Part shown: one piece after another, positions 45,526 to 59,323 of the stretch
How positions within the stretch are numbered: position 1 is the first letter of the stretch
How the letters are laid out: each line of letters starts with the position of its first letter
Origin: Limnanthes douglasii subsp. nivea
Taxonomy: Eukaryota; Streptophyta; Magnoliopsida; Brassicales; Limnanthaceae
Assembly (NCBI GenBank): GCA_036936605.1
Contig: JAUPFV010000002.1
Location: 321,424,893-321,488,892, forward strand
Direction of reading: 5' to 3'
DNA: 64,000 bases
Made by a program: the position numbers and the translations under genes
Notes under the pieces: generated by a model
Seen by the model: the letters and a program-made list of their open reading frames with translations, nothing else
What the model was told of the DNA's origin: nothing
Database searches by the model: none

Positions 45526-45848
45526 TTAGACTTTCCACTGAATTCTCTCTTCATATTCATCTTTATTTTTTCTTGAGTGATTTTTGAGTTTTTATTACAT
45601 TAAAACCGTTATCTTTATCCTTTAAAAAATTATTTACAAGCACCTAGAAAACCGTGGGAACCACCATAGTCGATTTCCATCATAGAATCACAATAAGAAG
45701 TATTTTATTGTAGATCATAAGGTATAATTATTAGAGATGCAAATTAGTAATTTTTATTCTATTTTATTCTTGTTCGTCTTTAGAATTGGAAAGATTATCT
45801 CTCAAGTGTTTTAAGGGTTTATAACACTATAACAAATTTAGATAAACA
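45062..45848 (+). repeat. Copia LTR, copy 2
   Basis: Duplicate of 25388-26180, 6 bp shorter because of the ATG microsatellite. The primer-binding site follows at 45851. Confidence 0.88.
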
Positions 45849-45862
45849 ATTGGTATCAGATT

Positions 45863-47408
45863 CTTCTGACCATCTACGTGCTTCATAAATTAAAACCTTT
45901 AAATTCAGTCTCTCAAAACCTCAATTGTAAAATTGATTCCGTTTGAGAGAAAAAACCTTATATAGAATTTTTATTATGTAAACTAATTGACTCTCAACTA
46001 ACAAACAATATTTAGGTCGCTATATTTTCTGAAGGAAAATTTCAAGAGTGTAAAAGGAATATATAACTAATCTGGGGCTTACTGACATTGATTATGGGCT
46101 TCAATAGAACAAACATGCCCTCTTGGTGAATGGATGTGCTAAGAGAGGTAGAAACATTCTTTGCTATGTCCTACATAGTGGAATCGTCCATGTGTTCTTG
46201 AGTTCTTATATTACTAATATGTAAATTTCTAAGGACATGTTTTCTCTATCTTGAAATGAGTTTTCTAAAGTCACGAGAGGCTATATCTAAGAACCTGAAT
46301 AGTAAACTCTCGAGGTAATGGGATGGTCCAAGATTATTTGTTTAAATTAGTTAACATTCATGATATATTGAAGGTACCGTGCTAAGGGAGGTACAATGAA
46401 TCTGAGGAATAACCTTGTGCATCATTTTCTTTCGACTTCTAAGAGTGTGATATTGTCCTCCAATACATCATATCGAGTTATCCTACTATGACTACTGTAT
46501 TTCAACGATGAAATTATACATTAACATAAATGTTTAACACTATGATTGCCCGTATGTCCATATCCATTTCACTCTTCGAATAATGAACAAATTAAGTTTA
46601 CATCTTACATCTTCTATATTATGGTTACTTCAAACCGCTAAACACCACATACAAATTTCAGATGGCAGAACTCCAGTTACACACTTTCACGTATGGAAAT
46701 GGCTACATATAGAATAGTCTTATATATCGACCGAACACAAGTTAAAATATAAAACAATTAGCTGTAATTTTATAGGCTACCATAACCACTCAATAAGATA
46801 CAAATTTTACTCTCCCTAGTTAAAAGTTCAATATTTGATCATACAAATGCAATATTTTTAAGGATCAAAATTTGGTGGGAATAATTTAGATAACAACATA
46901 TTTGTTTAAGAATTATTAGAATCAATTCATTTAGTCTCTAACATTTAGGCTTCGGTTATAGTTAACATAACGTTGATCGATAATATGCCAAGAAATTCAA
47001 TTCATCAAAATGATTTTGTAGTTTTTCCGTAAGAATAGAATTTAGATGTTGTTCATGATGAATAAAATCGGAAACGTCAAGAAATGAACCAAATAAATGA
47101 TCCTACATTATGTAAATAGATTTGAGATAGAAAACGTTTCATACTTTCCGATTATGTGGCATTCCTAACTTAACATGAAGAGACTTCATACATTATGGAA
47201 GAGGGTCCAATCACCTTTCAAGGTTTAACGAAGAGTTCAAACTCTAAATTATGGATTAAAGATGAATGAGGTGTACAAATCAATGCATGATAATTTAATA
47301 TGGGATCTTTCCACCTTACCTGAGGGTAAGAAAGTGGCTTGTTGCAAATGATTGTTTATGGAAACATGATACTTCAAGAAAAGTGGAAAGATATAAAATT
47401 GATTTATT
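45863..47408 (+). pseudogene. Copia relic B, copy 2
   Basis: Duplicate of 26195-27740. Substitutions against copy 1 correspond to 27246 and 27555. Confidence 0.75.
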
Positions 47409-48678
47409 AAATAAAACTAGTTGTCCACTAATCCTAATTTAGTTATGTGTATTATAAACACTGTAAATATTTTTTATGATGATTACTTTTAAAATAATCC
47501 AAAAGATGAAATTATGATGGAATTCTAAAATCAACCTCTAAAAGATGACAAACATAATAAATATATATCTTCATCTTCAATAGTAAAAAGATTGAAGAAA
47601 AAAAATCTAAAAGATGCCAATAAATAAATATATATATATATATATTCATCTTCAATAGTAAAAAGATCCGAGAAAAAAAATGCAGTTATGATTTTAATTT
47701 CTAACCAATAAATATGAATAAATAAAAAGGGAGCAAACAACAAATGAGCAAATAATAAAAGCTTAAAAAGTTAAAATTGAGAAAATGGAGCAAATATGAG
47801 AAGTTCAACCAGTTGATATTAAAAAAATTAGAACAAACAACAAAACAAAAAACAGAAGAACGCTCAAAATAAATTATGCATGGGAAATAAAATAACTAAA
47901 TCGAAAAAATAATAACTTGATTTATAAAAACAATAATGAGAACCAACAGAACTACAAAATGATATTAATATTAATAATGACAAATTTGATCAAAAGAAAA
48001 AAAAAATCAAATAGGTAAGTAATTTAAAACATATTTATAATATTTATGTAAATTAAAATTAAATAGAGAATGTGCGATGCATATCGTCTTCAAATAATTA
48101 TTGGTTTTGTTGGACTTAGGATTGAGTAACTAAATTTAACTTTTGTTGGTGTTTAAAATAATTTTTATGTAGGTTTTATAGATTTTGTGGGAAAATAAGA
48201 GGAAAATAAAATCATTAAAATTATTGTATAGACTATTTATTTAGTTTTGTGCGAGACTAGCCTGAATAGAAAAGTATTAAAACTTTTATATATCTATTCT
48301 AGTTTGGTTTGATTTTAAGTTTCAAAAGGTATTCAGTTATCATTTTTGGATTTGTAGATATTATCGGTAGAGATTAAAAAAATAGATGAACTTAAAAAAA
48401 TCATCCATAAACTTTAAAATTAGATGTTCACTAGAAGCATAACCACGTTCTTCAAATTTATTAACAAATTTATCTTGTATACTTTTAAAAACTTTCTTAA
48501 CCTATTCTCTTAGGTTAAAAAAAATAGTTATAAAAAACAAGTGTGACATTAGCTAAGTGAAAACCTATAGCCAATTACGTGAATTTATTGAATCAACAAG
48601 CCAAAATACAATTGAAAACAACCATACAAGTCAACTAAAAATAACATAAACAAGTATAGGAATATTAAATCGACATTC

Positions 48679-50496
48679 ATGGATTATTTATATTTAAATT
48701 TAAATAAAATTATTTCGATCATTCGCAAACCACCAATTACTATAACTATTTTTACGATCAATCCAACTGTGATTACCACAATTAAGCATTCCATTCAATT
48801 TAAAAAAGAACTAGATGCAGATCCAAATACGCACATCATAGATTTTCTTGAATTTTATTACATGTTCAACTTTGATGTTGTCTTGAAAATAGAATCAAAC
48901 TACTATTTTTTTTATTATCTCTTCAGGAATAAATCTAAAGGTTGGTTGATTTCACTACGGCCCAGAGTAATCAACACTTGCGATGAGTAAGTCTAATTTT
49001 TTACATGAAATCTTTTCCATCAAGAAGGATGTCAGGAAATGTTTGCCAAGCTGGCCACCTGGGCCTAAAGTACATGGAAAAATGGGTTCTATTCAGCTTT
49101 TATGTCCACAAACTTCATCAATACTCACCTATGGAGGATCTCCTCGGTCAATGTTCTTCTTGAAAATTTGATGGAGCCCCCAAACCAAAACGATGTTGTT
49201 AAGAGATTAATATCACTTGACAACAAGGTAATTATGCTAGTTTAAAATAGATCTAAAAGTCATATGCCCTCGAAAAAGAAGGGTAAAAAGAAAAAGGAAA
49301 TTACCAGCTCCTCCATAAATCTGAGCCTAACAAAAGAAGAGAAGAAAATAAAGATAAAAGCAAATGAAGCTAGTATCCCAACCATCAAAGAAGGGGTCGA
49401 GGCTGAAACTTCTTAAAACAGAAAGAAAATTGCTCCCCCGAAAATGAAAAGAGCTCTTCAAAGACTCCTCCAATCAAAAGGGCAGAAAGCAGTATTGAGT
49501 TACCTCCCTCGGAGATGCCTCCCATAAAAGCGGAATAAATTGTTGTTGAAGATCACCAAGGAGATGTCAACTTAAACTCTCAAGAACCTTTTAGTGTAGA
49601 AGAACTTCAAGACCTTTACGAGGATATGGTTCGTTCAGTTCGACATATCCAAGACATCAACTTACTGCTCATCTTTTTTCTGAAATTTGGACTCCAACCT
49701 TCCACCAGGTGCCTCATCTTCCAATCTCATGCCTTACTATAATAAGAGATTCATGTAGATTGAAGAGCCATCCGAAGAAGTTTCATTTTCCCGACAACCT
49801 TTTTCTAACCTTGAAGCAACAAAACAAAGTTATGCACAGAAGTGGACTATGCTCGAAGCCACTTGGAAATTATGACTAAAGATATGGTTCGATAGATAAA
49901 AGAAGCTGAGGCAGAAAAGATGATGAGAGAATAGCAAACACATCACTCACAAGTTTCAGGTATTTCAGGCTGATAGGTTGGAATTCATCAAATGAAGAAT
50001 CTCTGAACGCAAATGAGCTTAAGGCTAAACAATCGAACTTAAAACTTCCCCCTAGAAGAATTAGATGAGCTTAAGGCTAAACAAATCAGGGAGATAACTG
50101 AAGAACATAAAAAATGCTGTTATTTTCAAGAATCTCTGAACGCAAATGAAGAAGAAAAAAAATTTGTCTGACAAAATGGAAGCACTCAGTACAACATTCC
50201 AAAGAGAAAAGCAATTTGTTGTGCAAGCTTCCCAAACTCAATGTGGATTGGATACCCTTGATGCGATTAAAAATTCTAAGGAGAAATAAACAATCATACT
50301 GCTATACAAAGTTTAAGCAGCAGTTACAAAGCAAATTATTCAAGGTTTTGGGAATTAGTGTCATATAAAATCATCGTAGTGACGCATTCGCAGCTATACT
50401 ACCTGACTTCTCCGGAGAAACGGCTCAGAAAAAAATGAGAATGGGTCTGAGAAAGAAGGAAATTGATCTAAAGGAAAATCCGAACAAGATGAGTAG
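48679..50496 (+). pseudogene. Antisense coding relic, copy 2
   Basis: Duplicate of 29029-30846, with one coding-frame change in a small open frame (Cys to Phe, copy 1 position 29349). Confidence 0.5.
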
Positions 50497-50688
50497 TTGT
50501 TGTTTTTATTTTGTGAATGCTTGACAATTCAGCATTTAAAGTTATATTTTGTAAGATAAAAAAACACACTTCAATGACCAAACATCGTTCTTATTTCTTT
50601 ACTTTTTGCCAACTTAAGTCATTAAAAATTTCAATTTTTTTATAACTTAATATTTCAAACACAAATAGTGTATTTAAATCACATATGC

Positions 50689-50988
50689 CACCTAGAATAA
50701 AACTGGTGCATTTAAAGAAGATATAGCATTTCAATTAAACCTAGTGCGTTAAAAGAACGTATAACACCTCGAATATAACTGATGCGTTTAAAGAATGCAT
50801 ATCACCTCAAATAAAATTGGTGCGTTCAGAGAACGTATAGAACCTCAAATAAAACTGGTGCATTTAGATAACGTTAGCACCTTGAATACTACTAGTGCAT
50901 TTAGAGAATGATAGCACCTCGAATACTACCAATGCGTTTAGAGAACTTCAGTACCTCGAATACTACTTTTGCGTTTATAGAACGTTAC
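50689..50988. repeat. 37-38 bp minisatellite, copy 2
   Basis: Duplicate of 31039-31338. The same eight units, no unit gained or lost. Confidence 0.92.
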
Positions 50989-51194
50989 CACCTCAAATAT
51001 GGTTTATGGTTTTTTTTAATGAAAAGTGATTTTAATAATCGTATAACATTTATTCTTGGTCAACAAATTCAAAACAACCATTGGCCAAAAAAGAATTTTA
51101 TTAATATCTTTGAATGTATAAATGATACCTCGTTAAAACCTTCATGGGTCAACATGATAGGAAATAGTATGTCAATTAATCAAAACGTATTAAA

Positions 51195-54100
51195 CGAAAA
51201 AATCACTCCAAATATAGTTTCAAATGTTCTATATTCTAAGGATGTTGAGGTAATATGCCCTGCTCATCATAAAAGTGATATGTACTCGGATTTAACTCCA
51301 TTACCACATAAGGACCCTCCCACTTCGAGGCATTTTTCCAAGTCGCTTGTCCTTTGTATGAAGGAATATTTTCCTCAAAAATTTGTCACCTATTGTAATA
51401 TCCCTCATTTGTCACCTTAAAATTATAGCGACTCCTCATCAAAGTTTGATAATAAGTCATATTCAAATGTGCCCTAACTCTTTTCTCCACGATCAGGTGT
51501 AGGTGTGTTCACTTTTCATATTCATTTAGCTCTTCTGAATAACAAAATACTCTATAAGAAGGTAAATTAGATTATGTAGGGCTAATAGCATCCATACCAT
51601 ATACTGAGGCAAAATGAGTTTCTTGAGTAACCTCTCTAAGAGTTCTACGATAAACCAACAACACCTCTTGCAAATGGTTAAGTCATTTCCCTGAAGCACC
51701 TATTAAATGTTTCTTCAAACCCTCTAGAATAGACCTATTAGTTACCTCAACTTGATCGTTTGCTTGAGGATGAAAATCTGTAGAAAATCATTGTGTAATA
51801 CCGCTCGAACCGCAAATATAAATCATTTCTCTGGTTTTAACTTGAAAACTATTGTCTGTGGTGATTTTCCAAGGAACTCCAAAATGGCAACAAATATTAT
51901 TCATAATGAACTAAATAACATCCTTAGCTTTTCTACCAGATAATGGTTTAGCTTTAGCCCACTTCATAACGTAATCTACCTCCACAATAACCATTCGACG
52001 TTCTCCAGAGGCTATATGCAATGGTCCTACCAAGTCCATTCCTCATCTATCAAAACTAGTAGCTTCAGAAATAGTCGTAGGAAGAACTACTGGTTTGTGA
52101 ATATAATTTGCAAGCCGTTGACAATATCACAACCTCGAACTAAAACTTTAGCATCATTCATTATTGAAGGCCAATAATATATTGCAACTAAAACCATATG
52201 CATCAAACACTTAAACCCACAATGAGTTGCACCTTTACCTTCATGCAACTCATATAAAATTTCGTGAGACTTTTTCTTACCCAAATAAGACAACAATTGT
52301 CTACTTAACAATTTTGTTCTGTATTAAACTCCTTATAACACAACATAACCATGGACCTTGTACCTTAACTTTTTAGCCATTTGTGTATCTTAAGGTAACA
52401 TACCTCTTAGTAAAAAAATTAAAGATATCAGACCTCTTATCACTTTGATTTATGTCTAGAGTAACAAATATTTCCTCAACATATTTACATTGTTTTTACC
52501 ATGCTAAAATTGAAGGACTTACCTGTAGCAATATCCATCGATATTCATCAGTATAAGAAATTGTTACCAAAGAATAAAGAACTATATTATATCATCAGTT
52601 AATGTGCTCGACTATCACTTTGTCAAACAAAAGAGTCAAATTACGAAGCTCGCATAGATACAAATTTGTCATATGATTTATCAATAGCTGCAAATTTGTT
52701 TCCAAATGAACAGTTGTCTCTCCATAAATATTTGCAAGCCTTAAACCAGCTAATGTAGCCTCATATTCAGCCTTATTATTAGACGCATGAAAGTTAAATT
52801 GAAAATCTTGGTACATTTCCTCACCAAAAGAAGAAACTAATTTAACCCCACACTAGATCCGAATATCCTAGAACCACCATAATTTCGAACCACCGACGTC
52901 GAAGTTTCCGAAATGACCTCTTTATCTGACTTCTCATCTGATCGACTCGAGCTTTAATTACCATTTAAGGAGCAAAAGTGATACCAGAATCTCCCAATTC
53001 TACTGAGCAGTTGGCCATCCTACCAAAAATATCTGGTCGTTATAACACATTATTTAGTGGGAAAGAAGTTTCAACCAAAATGGTGTGAGGTTGAAAATAA
53101 AGGCACATATTTCTAGCAGCTACTACTAAAGCCAAAAACAATTTTTTAAGATTCAGATACGTTTTCTTTGATACCAACAAACTTTTACTAACGATGCTCA
53201 CTACAAAATCAAAAACTACTATGTGTAAAAGAGCTCCTCCAGTTTGAGGCTTAGACAAGATTTCTGGTGATAAAAAATGGTATTTAATCTTTGAAAAAAC
53301 TACTTCACAATCTAATGTCCATATAAACTCTTTGGGTTTTTATAAAACCTGGAAAGAAAGAAAACACTTGTCAGAAAATCTTAAAATAAATGGATCAGGA
53401 GCAGCTAACCTTCCTCTCAATATTTGCACCTCCTTTATAGTTCGAGGTGATGTTATTGAAACTAGGTCCTTTAACTGCTCACGATCTACCTTTATTCTTT
53501 TTTCACTAATGATATATCCTAGAAATTTTCCTGATCATATGCCAAAGGTACATTTTTCAGGATTTGCATTCAATCGAATAACCTTTAACTTTAGGAAAGT
53601 CTCCTCTAGATCTTTCAAATGTTCACCATATGTTAGGATTCTAACCGACATAACATCAATATACACTTCTATATTCTACCCAATTTGAGAAGTGAAATCC
53701 TTGTTCATCAACATTTGATATGTCTCTCGAGTATTCTTCAACCTAAAAGGCATAACTCCATAACAATGTAACCCTCGGTTAGTGACGAACGTAGTGTTTT
53801 CCTGATCTTTTGGATCCATTTGAATCTGGTTGTATCCTTCAAGATCATCCATAAATGATAAAATCTTATTTCCTGAATTAGAACCAACCAACTTATCTAT
53901 TTGAGGAACAATAAATGGATCTTTACGTCAAACTCGATTCAAATATGTGAAATCAACACACATTCTCCATTTTCCATTCTTTTTTAACCAACACTAGATT
54001 TTATGTCCATAAAGGATAGTGCACCTCCTGAATATGTCTGACCCTAGACAAGTGATCCACATGTACAATAATAGCTTCAGATTTTTCTACAGAAAAAACA

Positions 54101-57100
54101 CGTCAATTCTGAATAACATGCTTGATCCTCGGATTTATAGTTAAGCTGTGACATATCACTTCAGGTGGAACCTCTATTACACCGTTTGTTTTCCAAGAAA
54201 AAATATCCAAATTATCAAACAAGAATTTTAACAACTGATACGCAAAGTAGGTGACAATGGTGTCCCTATACGCAAAGTCTTCCCATTAGAAAAAGGTGTA
54301 TGCCTCAATATTCTCAGTCACTATCAAAGAACCCGGGGTTTCCCTCGGATAAAACATTTCATTTTCATCCAATATTAACCCTCGTGATTTATATTCAATC
54401 ATCTGATCATCACCATTAGAACCTCAAACACAAAAAGTTGTTGCATAACATTCTTCGAATACATTTTGGTCATTTCGAACCACTAAAACACGATCACTAA
54501 AGACATACTTCAGGAATTGGTGACCTTTAGAAACAATAGCATGCATTCTTGAAAGCCAAAAACTCCCAAAAATAGTATTATAACAGGTTGGATATTCAAC
54601 GACCATGAATAAGACTTGGACCTTCTTTTTAAAACGACATTTTCCCAAACACACTTCACCTTCGAATTCACCAATCCCCTGAGCTGTCACCCTTGTAAAC
54701 TTAATTATAGTATGATCAGATTGACAAATTAGAGGAGGGTTATGCATCCTACCATATGTAAATTTAAAAAACACATTTGCAGAACTCCCCATATCTATCA
54801 AAACACGTCGAATTTTAACTCCGACTATTACTGCCCCTATAACCATTGCATCTTCAGGAGGTTCCGCTATCCCTCTCAAATCATCATTATCGAACAAAGT
54901 GAAATGAATGTCCTTCTTTCCATACAAATGAGTAGACATTCTTCATTTTAATTGAGTGGCTAAACTTACTATGTGTTTTTTTAGGAATATTAGTAGTGAC
55001 AGCCATAGAATCTCCTCCAAAAATTGGTAAAGATTCAAAACACTCACACGAAATTTGAGCTCGTCCTTCAACCGGTTCATCCACATCTATCAAAATTAAC
55101 CAATCTGGATATGTGGCCAAATATTTTGAGGCTGTATCAGACTCAACACATTTAGATTATAATATCATTGATGCCTTTTCTTGTTTTGAATTAAGATTAG
55201 CAGTTTGTTGTGTCAATGAGCTCAGAGTTTTTGATACACTGTTATGCCCTTTAACAAAAGCTGCTAATGTGCCATTCTCTTTTAAAACATTATCTCCTTC
55301 TTTAATGTTATACAATCTCTAGTGTCCTGCCCGATATCATTATGATACTTTCAAAATTTGTTATTGCGCTCTTCTCTTTATCTGTTTATTGGAGTTTGCT
55401 TTTTGAAGCTTACACGACCTTTAGTCTTCTAAAAAATAACATTTACATTATTAACAAGTTTGCAAAATATTCCCCCATCACCCACTGATTTGACATTGAT
55501 CTATGAAATTGATAACCTGCAGTTTAAGTTAGAACCCCTCATGTTGGAGGAGGAAATTTTCTGTTGATCTTTAAATGAAGTGATGGCTCATAATTCGAGG
55601 ATATTCCTTGATTATTTAAATCATGTCCTGAGTTCCTCTGAGTAGACCCAACGCCTCCCCGAATCCTAGTCGACACTTTTACTTTAATTTGGTCATCGAC
55701 TTGAGTCATCAATGCTCCAAAATTTAATGCTCTCTTTTTTGTCATTTTGTTGCTAAATCTCCTGGCAATAAACCTTGTCTGAAAGCTACCATAGTATGAT
55801 CCGATTGAAAAGTTGGAGGTGGGTTATGCATCCTACCATATGTAGATTTAATAAAAACACATTTGTAGAACTCCCCATATCTATCAAAACACGCGGAATT
55901 TCAACTCCGACTATTTCTGCCCCTACAACCATTGCATCTTCAGGAGGTTCCGCTATTCCTCTCAAATCATCATTATCGAACAAAATAAAATGAGTGTCCT
56001 TCTTTCCATACAAATGAGTAGACATTCTTCTTTCTATTTGAGTGGCTAAACTTACTATGTGTTTTTTTTAATATTAGTAGTGACAGCCATAGAATCTCCT
56101 CCAAAAATTGGTAAAGATTCAAAATACTCACACAAAATTTGAACTCGTCCTTGCTCAAGTGGTTCATCCACAGCCATCAAAATTAATCGATCTGGATATG
56201 CGGCAAAATATTTTGAGGTTGTATCAAACTCAACACATTTAAAGTATAATATCGCTGATGCCCTTTCTTGTTTTGAATTTAGATTAGCAGTTTGTTGTGT
56301 CAATGAGCTCAGAGTTTTCGATCCACTGTTATGCCCTTTAACAAAAGCTGCTAATGTGCCATTCTCTTTTAAAATCTATGATTGCGCTCTTCTCTTGATC
56401 TGTTTATTGGAGTTTGCTTTTTGAAACTTCACAATCTTTAGTCTTCTAAAAAATAGCAGTTACATTATCAACAAGTTTGCAAAATATTCCGCCCTCACCC
56501 ACTGATTTGACCTTGATCTATAAAATTGATAACCTGCAGTTTGAGGAGGCAAATTTTTGTTGATCTTTAAATGAAGTGACGGTTGATAGTTCGAGGAGTT
56601 TTCTTGATTATTTAAAACATGCCTGGAGTTCCTCTAAGTAGACCCAACACCTCCCCGAATCCTAGCCAACACTTTTACTTTAATTTGGCCATCCACTTGA
56701 GTGATCAATGCTGCAAAATTTAACGCTCTCTTTTGTCATTTTGTTCACTAAATCTCCTGGTAATAAACCTTGTCTGAAAGCTATCGTAGCAACTAACTCT
56801 TCACAATCATATAACCCTGCTTTTGTTAGCATAAACCGCTTCGTATAATCCATCAGTTTTTCACCTACAGACTGCTTACACTATATTACAGTGTCTTCAT
56901 AAGATCACATCTCTCTAGTTTCCCCAAATTATCGTTCGAAAGATGTATAGAAGTCTCTATAGTTGGTAATGGATCCCCTCAGAATTCTATTATACCACTA
57001 TAATGCAGTGCCCTTGAAAGTCTGATGCTCTGCATACGAGCCTGTCATCATCTTCGAAGTTTATCATATAATTTTTGAATTGTTTGATGTGATCATCAGG

Positions 57101-58198
57101 ATCTTGAGTCCCATCACACTTTTCGACCTTGGAGATGTCAAAATGCTTTTTGAAGTGAAATAAACTTAAACTTAGCCGTCAAAGGATAATTTCTCCAATC
57201 GACTCCTTCCACATATCGGTCATCTCTTCTGCTTCCCATAACAACATACAAATTTTGATCTTCTACACTTGCGTACTGAGTAGATGTGTTTTCTTCATAC
57301 CATACAGGATCCCTTATATGACAAGGTTACTGTCGCTCTTTGATTTATATTAATTATGTTTTTTCCGATGCCGAATTCTTTCTCTTTACGAAGATCCTTG
57401 GTAGTTCTTATACTTAAAAAATCCATCCCAACATTCTGAGCTATCACACTCATCACTAGATGTGATTTATCTATTTTTATCTTTCTTTTATTTTCATCAA
57501 GTTTGATATTCTTTATCAGACTCAAAATAAGCTTTCTTTCGGTCACTTCGAGAAATGATAAGTTGTATACGATTGATAAGATTTATTTTCCATTTAATTT
57601 TACTCCGCAACCTGTCGTACCTCAGATTTGAGCCTACTTGACTGAATCTGTTGCTCTCTTTGAACATATTTATCATTCAACGTGGTTATTTTGTCCAACA
57701 ATTGATTCCTCCGATCTTCAATGTCAGAATGACCTTGATGTACTGGAATTTGATCATATTCTTTACTTTTGTTCCAATGTAAATCAGATCTAAAAGTTTC
57801 AATACCTTTGCAAACTTTTGGATCAGCTTCATTCCATGGTTCCATAACGACCAAGAACGATATTACTGACTAAAATGTCAATAATTTTTGGTTTTTGACG
57901 TCAAATCAAGGTACCAATCGACAATCCTTTCCTCTGTGGTCGCCAATTTGTTAGGTATGAATTTTAATTTTCGAAAGATAAAGTAAAAGATGGAATGAAA
58001 TTGTAGAAATACCTCCTTTATTCATCACCCCACTTCCTATTTATAGGTATGTTCGACTTTTATAACTGAATCAATTATATAAATGGGAAAATTGCTTCGT
58101 TACTTCTTATGTTGACAAATAGTTGAAATATCCTCTTACAACAATACAAGTTATCATAAATAACCTTAACATTATTACATTAAGTCCCCGATATTTCA
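51195..58198 (-). mobile_element. Tat-like Gypsy element, copy 2
   Basis: Duplicate of 31545-38548. Sub-features shift by 19650: integrase 51195-52311, RNase H domains 52550-53259, RT 53260-54390, protease 54424-54939 and 55786-56025, gag 56530-57857, LTR 57949-58198. The two substitutions (Ser to Pro and Leu to Pro in residual frames) are the only ones I noticed. Confidence 0.88.
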
Positions 58199-58930
58199 TA
58201 TGCTTATCATAAACGGTAAAGATTCAACAAGTTGTTATAAAGATGTTTTTCTTATGATGTACGATTTGGATGCAATGTTAAATTTTTGGTAATGGTTTAA
58301 TCTCTAACTATTAATTTATAGTAGATATAGTTATCAGGCATTCGATAAACAATAAGACACCTAAATATGCCTATAAACGTATTCAAGTCATGAAAAAAAT
58401 AATTACTTATAAAGCGCGAAACCAAAAACAAAACAAAGAAAAGAAAAGAAAGTTGGAAAGTTGCAACGGATAAATTCATTGAGAATACTGAAAGGTAGTT
58501 TGAGAAATCCAAGGTTTATCCTACAAAGTTTTGTATTGTACTCAAATTTATAATCATCAATCCAATATCTTGAAATTTAGGTTGACTACAACTATAATAT
58601 ATTGCTGTAGATATTTCATGAAGTTTGTCTTAATGAATTTAAAAAACTTCATCGACCAGGGAAATCATATTACTTTTACAACTAGTATCGAACAAATAAA
58701 TTTCAAGTGATGAAAAGGTTGAAGATAATTTTGAAGATAAGAAAATATAGATATCATAATACCTAACTCCGACTAAGCTATTAAATAGTGATTTTAGAAT
58801 AGAAACACAACTGATTTTTAAATTATTTTTCCATTCGACCATCCACTTATTAACAAGTTATTTACATTAAAATAGATTGAACAAATAAAATAACAAGACC
58901 ACGTAAAGTTGTTTGCTCGAGAATTACAAA

Positions 58931-59323
58931 ATAAGTATCTCATATACCATAGAAAAATCATATGATGAACCAGTAATGCACAAGCCTAAGATTCTATGGT
59001 AGAAGTACATAAATAAAGAAGAGTCAAACCGCATATGTGATCCGAATATTACAATGCGTTCATGAGAAATATATATAATTCTAAATTGCAATTCAGAAGT
59101 TCAGAACAATGAAATGATGTGTCACGTAAAGTTTTCCTTCACACTAAATATAATTTGCTTGACATTTTATATCTAAATTGGGAGCGTCCTTTAAGGGTCG
59201 AAACCATAACTTACAGAATGTTGAATGAAAAAGGAAACCAAGTTCTTCAATCCTCAAAACAATTGAGAGCTTAAAGCTCTATCATAGTTCTCGATACTCG
59301 AGCTTTTAACTAACTACTACTTA
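58931..59323 (+). pseudogene. Gypsy integrase C-terminal relic, copy 2
   Basis: Duplicate of 39281-39673, joined to copy 3 by the same junction sequence as that between copies 1 and 2. Confidence 0.85.

Larger units (their letters stand above)
39674..59323. repeat. Macro-repeat unit, copy 2 (19650 bp)
   Basis: Head-to-tail with copy 1. The junction joins the end of a Gypsy integrase tail (TAACTACTACT) to the AT-rich unit start (TAAATTTTATTTT). Features map from copy 1 by adding 19673 up to the A run near 21740, 19674 up to the ATG microsatellite, 19668 up to the AT microsatellite and 19650 beyond it. The A run is 10 here against 9 in copies 1 and 3, which breaks a spurious small frame. Confidence 0.95.
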